DNA from: Nonomuraea africana
GTDB lineage: Bacteria; Actinomycetota; Actinomycetes; Streptosporangiales; Streptosporangiaceae
NCBI RefSeq assembly: GCF_014873535.1
Contig: NZ_JADBEF010000001.1
Span: 6,820,001-6,884,000 of the forward strand
Direction: 5' to 3'
DNA length: 64,000 nt
Part shown: positions 53,002-64,000 of the stretch, in pieces
Position numbering within the stretch: position 1 is the stretch's first letter
Layout: each line of letters starts with the position of its first letter
Program-made: the position numbers and the translations under genes
The notes under the pieces: model-generated
What the model was told of the DNA's origin: nothing
The model's input: the letters and a program-made list of their open reading frames with translations, nothing else
The model's database searches: none

Positions 53002-53508
53002 GCCAGGCAACCTAACCAAGCCCTCTGACAGTCTTGCGATCATGCCCCTTCTCCATCGCCAAGGCCGGCCGCAAGCCGAAGGCCGCGCGGGAAGCGATGA
53101 CCTCCGCCTGGAGTCGCTGCTCTCCACCATGGGCACACCCGAATGCGTCGGCAGCGCGGCGCTCGGGCTGATGGTGGCCCGCGACCTCACTTCGACGTCG
53201 CCTGCGTCCGGCTGGACGACGTCACCAAGGAGCTGATGGCTCAGCTCGGCGCCCGGCTCGCCGTCCATCCTCGGGTACGGCAGGTGCAGTGCCGCCCTCG
53301 GGTACGGCAGGTGCAACCGCCCTCGGGGTACGGCAGGTGCAGCACCGCGACGACACCGGCGACTGGAACGCCGTCCCGCCTATCCGGACGGCCTGGTATC
53401 TAGGGGTGGCGTCTCGCGTCAGGCTTTGCGGCCCTGGTCGGCCAGCCCGGCGTTCCTCACTTTTCGCGCGATGACGAGCACATGGCAGAACCCCCGACAA
53501 CGAGAAAA
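53002..53508. other. gene-free region with a three-copy direct repeat and possible gene remnant
   Basis: A 20-base block CCTCGGGTACGGCAGGTGCA occurs at 53269-53288, 53296-53315 and 53321-53341 (third with one extra G). Before it, a frame with HFDVACVRLDDVTKELMAQLGARLAVHPRVRQV reads like the start or inside of a real protein that runs into the repeat and is then lost. I cannot name a family. It may be a decayed gene damaged by repeat expansion. Confidence 0.45.
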
Positions 53509-53534
53509 GGGGCCCCACCAGACGGTGGAACCCC
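53509..53534 (-). terminator. rho-independent terminator of the rRNA operon
   Basis: On the minus strand an 11-bp stem GGGGUUCCACC / GGUGGGGCCCC (two G-U wobbles) with loop GUCU is followed by UUUUCU. It lies about 24 bases after the 5S gene. Confidence 0.85.
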
Positions 53535-53557
53535 AAATCCCATAATGTAAAGATTGC

Positions 53558-53674
53558 GCGGCGGCGACCTACTCTCCCACACCCTCCCGAGTGCAGTACC
53601 ATCGGCGCTGCAGAGCTTAACTTCCGGGTTCGGAATGTAACCGGGTGTTTCCCCTGCGCTATAACCGCCGCAAC
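53558..53674 (-). rRNA. rrf: 5S ribosomal RNA
   Basis: About 117 nt. The minus strand carries the 5S core CCGAACCCGGAAGUUAAGCU and a closing stem between GCGGCGGUU and the 3' end. It is the last gene of the rrn operon, 60 bases after the 23S gene. Ends are estimated to within a few bases. Confidence 0.93.
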
Positions 53675-53734
53675 CCCATGAGACAGTGCTTGTTGTCTCA
53701 GAATTGCGTAGTGGACGCGAGCAAGAATGCTTTG

Positions 53735-58690
<4,956 letters not shown>

Positions 58691-58857
58691 ATGTTTGAGA
58701 ATTTCTCCCGGCTGAAACATGAATGTTCCAACCAAAGGAATCCGTCCAATGGACGGGGTTGTGCATCATGCACTGGCTTTTAACACACTGTTGAGTTCTC
58801 AAGAAACGGACGCGTTCACCGTCACCCACCCGGTGGCACTCGCTTCGTTATGTCTCA

Positions 58858-58887
58858 ATCTTAGCATCTTGCCCGATTTGGTGTCAA
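58858..58887 (-). promoter_or_regulatory. rRNA operon promoter
   Basis: On the minus strand TTGACA (58882-58887), 18-bp spacer, TAAGAT (58858-58863). It is preceded by an AT-rich UP-like stretch (CGAAATTTTAGCC). About 170 bases upstream of the 16S 5' end. The rest of 58691-59111 is leader on this side and the promoter of the oligopeptidase gene on the other; no other gene is seen. Confidence 0.8.
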
Positions 58888-59111
58888 ACCGGTCAGACTG
58901 GCTAAAATTTCGACCACCCCGCTTCCGGGGCAACCCCTCTAACTTACCAGCCTTCCGATCGATCCGCGAACCGATCTTCAGAACCGCTGCGCCAGGGGGG
59001 AGTGCCGACTTCCTGCGGGTCCGCCACCAGATGGTTGCGCCGCACCCCGTCGGCTTCTAAAGATTAGCAGCGCCACAGAGCACTCGAGACGCGAAACGTA
59101 GACTCGGCGAG

Positions 59112-61175
59112 GTGAGCAGCCACATCCCGCCTCTGGCGAAGAAGGTACCGAGCGAGCGCACCCATCACGGCGACACCGTGATCGACGAATACGCGTGGCT
59201 CACCAACAAGGAAGACCCTGACACGATCGCCTATCTCCAGCAGGAGAACGAATATCTCAAGCAGGAGACCGGCCACCTGGCGGAGCTCCAGGAGCAGGTG
59301 TTCCAGGAGATCAAGGGCCGTACGCAGGAGACCGACCTGTCCGTCCCCAGCCGCAAGGGCGACTGGTGGTACTTCTCGCGCACCCAGGAGGGCAAGCAGT
59401 ACGGCATCTCCTGTCGTGTCCCGGCCGACGGCGACACCCCGCCGATCGTCACCACCGACGTCACGCTCCCAGGGGAGCAGGTGCTGCTCGACGGCAACGA
59501 GCTGGCGGGCGACAGCGACTTCTTCTCGATCGGCACCAGCGCCGTCACTCCCGACGGCAAGCTCCTCGCCTACTCCACCGACTACAAGGGCGACGAGCGC
59601 TTTACGCTGACCTTCAAGGACCTGGAGACGGGCGAGCGGCTCGCCGACGAGATCACCGGCGTCTTCTACGGCGGCGCCTGGTCGGCCGACGGCACCACGT
59701 TCTTCTACACCAGGATGGACGACGCATGGCGGCCCTTCCAGGTCTACCGGCACACCCTCGGCAGCCCCGCCGAGGAGGACGTGCTCGTCTACGAGGAGAG
59801 CGACGAGCGCTTCTGGATCGGCATCGGCCTCACCCGCAGCGAGAAGTACCTCGTCCTGGGCGCCGGAAGCAAGATCACCAGCGAGGTCCGCATCCTTGAC
59901 GCGAACAACCCGACCGGTGAGTTCCAGGTCGTCCGCCCGCGCGTCACCGGCGTCGAGTACGGCATCGAGCACGCCGGCGACCACTTCTTCGTCCTCCACA
60001 ACGAGAACGCGGAGAACTTCGAGCTCGCCACCGCCCCGCTCGACTCCCCCGGCACCTGGACCCCGCTCGTCGCGCACCGCGAGGACACCAGGCTGCTGGA
60101 GATCGACGCGTTCGCCTCCCACGCGGTCGTCCACTTCCGCCGCGAAGGCCTGACCGGCATCCGCATCCTGCCGTACCCGCTGCAGGACGCCGAGCCCTAT
60201 GAAATCGACTTCCCCGAGCCCCTTTATGACGTCAGCCCCGCCGGCAACCCCGAGTTCACCACCGAGCGGCTTCGGCTGGGCTACACCAGCATGGTCACCC
60301 CGCCGAGCGTCTACGACTACGACCTCGAGACCAGGCAGCTGATCCTGCTGAAGCAGCGCCCCGTGCTCGGCGGCTACGACCCGGGCGACTACGAGCAGTT
60401 CCGCGAGTGGGCGACCGCCGAGGACGGCACCAGGGTGCCGATCTCGATCGTGAAGAGGAAGGACGCGGGCAAGCCCGCCCCCACCCTCCTGTACGGCTAC
60501 GGCAGCTACGAGACCTCCATGGACCCGAGCTTCTCCGTGGCCAGGCTCAGCCTGCTCGACCGCGGTTTCGCCTTCGCCATCGCGCACGTGCGGGGCGGCG
60601 GCGAGATGGGCCGCAGGTGGTACGAGGAGGGCAAGCTCACCAGGAAGAAGAACACCTTCACCGACTTCGTCGCCGCCGCCAGGCATCTCAGGGCGACGGG
60701 CTGGAGCGAGCGGATCATCGCCAGGGGCGGCTCGGCCGGCGGCCTGCTGATGGGCGCGGTCGCCAACCTCGCGCCCGAGGAGTTCGCGGGCGTGGTGGCC
60801 GAGGTGCCGTTCGTCGACGCGCTCAACACCATTCTCGATCCGACGCTCCCGCTGACCGTCATCGAATGGGACGAGTGGGGCGACCCGCTGCACAACGCCG
60901 ACGTCTACGCCTACATGAAGGAGTACTCCCCCTACGAGAACGTCGAGGCCAAGGCGTATCCGCCGATCCTGGCGATCACCAGCCTGAACGACACGAGGGT
61001 CCTCTACCACGAGCCCGCCAAGTGGGTGGCACGGCTGCGGGCCACCGCGCACGGCGGCCCGTTCCTGCTGAAGACGGAGATGGGCGCGGGGCACGGCGGA
61101 CGCAGCGGACGCTACGACGCTTGGAAGGAAGAGGCGTTCGCGCTGTCCTGGATCATCGAGAGAGGGACGAAGTGA
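59112..61175 (+). CDS. prolyl oligopeptidase family protein (oligopeptidase B-like, S9A)
   Basis: 687-residue serine oligopeptidase. The N-terminal beta-propeller (PLAKKVPSERTHHGDTVIDEYAWL, GDWWYFSRTQEGKQYGISC) precedes an alpha/beta-hydrolase domain with nucleophile Ser541 in RGGSAGGLLMGA, an acidic residue near SLNDTRV and catalytic His near GAGHGGRSGRY (about residue 660). It cleaves short peptides after basic or prolyl residues; the motif set suggests oligopeptidase B. Cytoplasmic, no signal peptide. GTG start; overlaps the next gene by 4 bases. Confidence 0.93.
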   Translation: MSSHIPPLAKKVPSERTHHGDTVIDEYAWLTNKEDPDTIAYLQQENEYLKQETGHLAELQEQVFQEIKGRTQETDLSVPSRKGDWWYFSRTQEGKQYGISCRVPADGDTPPIVTTDVTLPGEQVLLDGNELAGDSDFFSIGTSAVTPDGKLLAYSTDYKGDERFTLTFKDLETGERLADEITGVFYGGAWSADGTTFFYTRMDDAWRPFQVYRHTLGSPAEEDVLVYEESDERFWIGIGLTRSEKYLVLGAGSKITSEVRILDANNPTGEFQVVRPRVTGVEYGIEHAGDHFFVLHNENAENFELATAPLDSPGTWTPLVAHREDTRLLEIDAFASHAVVHFRREGLTGIRILPYPLQDAEPYEIDFPEPLYDVSPAGNPEFTTERLRLGYTSMVTPPSVYDYDLETRQLILLKQRPVLGGYDPGDYEQFREWATAEDGTRVPISIVKRKDAGKPAPTLLYGYGSYETSMDPSFSVARLSLLDRGFAFAIAHVRGGGEMGRRWYEEGKLTRKKNTFTDFVAAARHLRATGWSERIIARGGSAGGLLMGAVANLAPEEFAGVVAEVPFVDALNTILDPTLPLTVIEWDEWGDPLHNADVYAYMKEYSPYENVEAKAYPPILAITSLNDTRVLYHEPAKWVARLRATAHGGPFLLKTEMGAGHGGRSGRYDAWKEEAFALSWIIERGTK

Positions 61176-62167
61176 GCTACATCGCGGCGGCCGACCGCTA
61201 CGAGAAGATGCCGTACGTGCGCAGCGGGCGGAGCGGGCTCAAGCTCCCGCAGGTCTCCCTCGGCCTGTGGCACAACTTCGGCGACGACCGGCCGATCGAG
61301 AACTCGCGGAGGATCCTGCGCGCCGCCTTCGACCGCGGCGTCACCCACTTCGACCTGGCCAACAACTACGGCGTGCCGTACGGCTCGGCGGAACGGAACT
61401 TCGGCGCCATCTTCGCGCAGGACTTCAGGCCCTACCGCGACGAGCTGATCATCTCGACCAAGGCCGGGTACGACATGTGGCCCGGGCCGTACGGGGAGTG
61501 GGGATCGAGGAAGTACGTCCTGGCCAGCCTCGACCAGTCGCTCCAGCGGATGGGCCTGGAGTACGTGGACGTCTTCTACAGCCACCGTCCCGACCCCGAG
61601 ACACCGCTGGAGGAGACGATGGGCGCGCTGGACCACGCGGTGCGCTCGGGCAAGGCGCTGTACGCGGGCGTCTCCAACTACTCGGCCGAGCAGACCGCGC
61701 AGGCGTCCAGGATCATGCGTGAGCTCGGCACGCCGCTCCTCATCCACCAGCCGTCCTACTCGATGATCAACAGGTGGATCGAGAACGGGCTGCTGGACAC
61801 GCTGGAGGAGGAGGGCATCGGCTGCATCGTGTACTCGCCGCTCGCCCAGGGATTGCTGACCGACCGCTACCTGGGCGGCGTGCCCGCCGACTCGCGGGCG
61901 GCGACGAGCAGGTTCCTCTCCGCGGACCGGATCGACACGAACCTGGCCCGCGACCTCAACGAGATCGCGGCGTCCCGGGGGCAGAAACTTGCCCAGATGG
62001 CGCTGTCGTGGGTGCTCAGGGACCCGAGGGTGACCAGCGTGCTGATCGGCGCGAGCAGCGTCGAGCAGCTGGAGGTCAACCTGGCCGCCGTGGAGGGCCC
62101 CGTCTTCACCGAGGACGAACTCGAGCAGATCGACAAGATCACGACGGGGACGACGTCGTCCGCGTGA
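61172..62167 (+). CDS. aldo/keto reductase (L-glyceraldehyde-3-phosphate reductase-like)
   Basis: 331-residue NADPH-dependent reductase. Catalytic Asp/Tyr/Lys/His tetrad: FDLANNYG (D, Y), STKAGYDMW (K), FYSHRPD (H). NADP-binding residues lie in SPLAQGLLTDRY and VLIGASSVEQL. The MPYVRSGRSGLKLPQVSLGLWHNFGD start is that of YghZ/Gpr-type AKRs. The GTG at 61172 overlaps the preceding TGA (GTGA), so it is translationally coupled with the oligopeptidase. Substrate likely a small aldehyde or glyceraldehyde-3-phosphate. Confidence 0.93.
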   Translation: MSYIAAADRYEKMPYVRSGRSGLKLPQVSLGLWHNFGDDRPIENSRRILRAAFDRGVTHFDLANNYGVPYGSAERNFGAIFAQDFRPYRDELIISTKAGYDMWPGPYGEWGSRKYVLASLDQSLQRMGLEYVDVFYSHRPDPETPLEETMGALDHAVRSGKALYAGVSNYSAEQTAQASRIMRELGTPLLIHQPSYSMINRWIENGLLDTLEEEGIGCIVYSPLAQGLLTDRYLGGVPADSRAATSRFLSADRIDTNLARDLNEIAASRGQKLAQMALSWVLRDPRVTSVLIGASSVEQLEVNLAAVEGPVFTEDELEQIDKITTGTTSSA

Positions 62168-62170
62168 CGC

Positions 62171-64000
62171 TCACAGGGCCTCGTGCCGCTGGAGGTAGGC
62201 GAAGGAGGCCCAGCCGGGCAGCACCGGCAGCCAGAAGGTGAGCAGCCGGTAGAGGAGCACCGAGGAGGTCGCGAACTCGGCCGGCACTCCGGCGACCGTG
62301 AGCCCGAGGGCCAGCGACGCCTCGACCGCGCCCAGACCGCCAGGTGTGGGCGCGGCCGAGCCGATCGCGTTGGCCGTGAGGAAGACCACCGCGACCGTCG
62401 TGAAGCCAGTCTCGCCGCCGAAGGCCCGCACGCACGCGTAGAGGCAGAACGTGAAGGCCAGCGAGAGGCAGAGGATCCCGCCGAAGCCTTCGGCGATCTT
62501 GCGCGGCGACTGGAGGACGTCGAGCAGGCGCGGCACGACGTTGGCGAAGAGCGACCTCAGCCGCTTGGTGACCATGCGGCGCACCGGCGGCACGCCCAGC
62601 AGGATCACGATGAGCACCGCCACGGCGAGCACCGCGACGAGCAGCCCGCGCGAGGGTGCGAACGACGTGGTCGTGCTCGATCCGGTGATGTAGGCGAACA
62701 CCAGCAGCAGCGCGATGTGGCTGGCCAGCCCGATGACCTGGGAGGCGCCGATGCTGGCCACGGCCAGCGCGGGCGGCACGCCGCGCTTTTGCAGGTAGCG
62801 GGTGTTGATCGCGACGCCGCCCACCGCCGGCGGGGTCACCAGCTTCACGAACGACGAGGCGAACTGCACCAGCACCGTACGGCCCAGCGGCAACGGCTCG
62901 GGCACGAAGCCTCTGATCATGAGCGCCGCGGCGACGAAGCTGAACCCCGAGGCGGCCAGCGCGAGCACGCCCCATCCCCACTCGGCCGTGGTGATGACCT
63001 TGAGCAGGTCGACCCGGCTGAGCTGCGAGAGCAGGAAGTAGGCGGCCAGCGTGCTGGCGATGATGGTGACGAGCGTGCGCGGTCTGAACCGCTCGAGGCG
63101 TACCTCCTCGACCTCGGCCTGCGGGGTCAGCGCCTCGATCTGCTCGCGGATCGCGGCCAGCAGTTCCTTGTTCTTCGACAGCGCCGCCCTGGTCTCCCTG
63201 GTCAGCGCGATGCGCTGGAGCAGGGGCAGCGCGCCGCCGAGCGCGTCGGGGCCGAGCACGCCCGCCGCGGCCCTGACCGAGCGCTCGGCGCCGACCCGCA
63301 GCGCCAGGTAGGTGAGCAGCTGCGCGATGTCGATGCGCAGCAGCAGGTCGCCCGCCGCCACCTCGCCGCTGCGCGGGTCGGCGAGGACGACACGGCCCTC
63401 GCGGTCGACGTGGATGCTGTCGCCGGTCAGCCGCCTGTGAGCCAGGCGCTGCATCTGCAGCAGCAGCACCTGCTCCCAGATCTGGGCGAGCAGGTCGTCG
63501 CTGATCTCGCTGTCTTTGAGCTGGTCGAGGGCGCGCGTCTCGAGGTGCTCGTAGGCCAGGAGCGCGGCCTCGGTGCCGATCTCGCTGGTGCCGAGCAGGC
63601 GCGGGGTGTTGGCGCCCGCAGCCTGGGTGGCGTAGGCCATGAGCGCCTCGCGCTCCAGCTCCGCGCGCAGCGAGCGGATCGCCCGCCGCCTGGTCTCGGA
63701 GTGGAGCCTGATCCGCCGCCACAGCCGGTACGGCAGGCCGGCCACCTGCCGGTCGCGGTCGAGCACGGTGACGTCGAGGCTGGAACCGTCGGACAGGCCG
63801 ACGGCGTAGCGGCGGCTGCCCTGGTGGTCGTCGTCGATGCGCCGGGCGGAGACCGGCGAGAAGGACAGCTTGCGCAGCGCCGCGATGACGGCGTTGCCCG
63901 GCGGGCGCGTGTTGGGGCTGCCGACGCCGTACAGCGTGCCGTAGCCGACGGCCATGCCGAACAGGACGGTCACGATCGCGCTCGGCAGCGTGATCTGCTT
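62171..64000 (-). CDS. flippase-like (UPF0104/LPG synthase TM) protein with degenerate kinase-like domain, 5' end outside window
   Basis: At least 609 codons; the frame stays open to the window edge (KQITLPSAIVTVLFGMAVG) and the GTG at 63973 is probably internal. Residues after the first helix form a kinase-like segment (LERE.L, LAYEHLET, then HRRLTGDSIHVDREGRVVLADPRSGE) recalling the APH/RIO HxD-LxxxN-D-D pattern with catalytic residues changed. Seven or so membrane helices follow with the UPF0104 signature FVKLVTPPAVGGVAINTRYLQKRGVPP and APTPGGLGAVEASL. Membrane protein; lipid or polymer transport is inferred from the family. Confidence 0.85.
   Translation of the reverse strand, partial: KQITLPSAIVTVLFGMAVGYGTLYGVGSPNTRPPGNAVIAALRKLSFSPVSARRIDDDHQGSRRYAVGLSDGSSLDVTVLDRDRQVAGLPYRLWRRIRLHSETRRRAIRSLRAELEREALMAYATQAAGANTPRLLGTSEIGTEAALLAYEHLETRALDQLKDSEISDDLLAQIWEQVLLLQMQRLAHRRLTGDSIHVDREGRVVLADPRSGEVAAGDLLLRIDIAQLLTYLALRVGAERSVRAAAGVLGPDALGGALPLLQRIALTRETRAALSKNKELLAAIREQIEALTPQAEVEEVRLERFRPRTLVTIIASTLAAYFLLSQLSRVDLLKVITTAEWGWGVLALAASGFSFVAAALMIRGFVPEPLPLGRTVLVQFASSFVKLVTPPAVGGVAINTRYLQKRGVPPALAVASIGASQVIGLASHIALLLVFAYITGSSTTTSFAPSRGLLVAVLAVAVLIVILLGVPPVRRMVTKRLRSLFANVVPRLLDVLQSPRKIAEGFGGILCLSLAFTFCLYACVRAFGGETGFTTVAVVFLTANAIGSAAPTPGGLGAVEASLALGLTVAGVPAEFATSSVLLYRLLTFWLPVLPGWASFAYLQRHEAL

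Overview
The window is 64 kb of a GC-rich actinobacterial chromosome. GC-rich third codon positions, frequent GTG/TTG starts and leaderless-looking genes, actinobacterium-restricted families (DUF3027, DUF3263, DUF1707, a bacterial XPB helicase, SepF, a mycothiol-dependent-type enzyme) and the gene order groEL - csp - ThiS-like - thrC-like - otsA/otsB point to a filamentous actinomycete. I would guess Streptosporangiales (Streptosporangium/Nonomuraea-like), but that placement is inferred, not computed. The 16S gene at 57.2-58.7 kb would settle it.

Layout. 0-9 kb: two MFS transporters, a 2',3'-cyclic phosphodiesterase, a very large Hsp90/sacsin-type ATPase, DUF3027, a cold-shock-domain protein, a HAD phosphatase. 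9-17 kb: a TetR regulator flanked by a perfect 16-bp inverted operator pair, a helicase-associated protein and an XPB-type helicase, an acyl-CoA synthetase. 17-20 kb: a HelD/HelR-like RNA polymerase recycling ATPase and an acetyltransferase. 20-24 kb: groEL under two CIRCE boxes, a cold-shock protein, then a two-gene operon (threonine-synthase-like PLP enzyme plus ThiS-like sulfur carrier) behind a clear SAM riboswitch. 24-30 kb: ECF sigma factor, trehalose synthesis (otsA, otsB), an MFS transporter, DUF3263, a SAM hydroxide adenosyltransferase. 30-33 kb: a mycosin-like subtilase pair and a DUF35/thiolase pair behind a CAAGCGCTTG palindrome. 33-39 kb: a complete opp peptide ABC transporter (oppA-B-C-D-F, minus strand). 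39.5-41.3 kb: a TagGH-type polysaccharide exporter. 41.4-53 kb: PEBP protein, a 57-aa gene under an SOS-type promoter, repeat-rich spacers, a secreted protein, a KamA-like radical SAM enzyme, plsX, argS, sepF, a PhzF-like enzyme and an MDMPI-family enzyme. 53.5-59 kb: a complete rRNA operon (16S-23S-5S, minus strand) without spacer tRNAs. 59-64 kb: an S9 oligopeptidase, an aldo/keto reductase and a flippase-like protein with a degenerate kinase-like domain that runs off the window.

The most interesting logic is at 22.3-24.0 kb. A SAM-sensing RNA precedes a gene that would normally be called threonine synthase, and that gene is co-transcribed with a Gly-Gly-ended sulfur carrier. Together these argue that the operon makes homocysteine/methionine from O-phosphohomoserine, not threonine. 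Second is the short SOS-type gene at 41.99 kb, which has a near-perfect promoter, LexA box and Shine-Dalgarno but encodes only the N-terminal part of a DUF222/13E12-like protein. No CRISPR array, prophage, insertion sequence or tRNA gene was seen.
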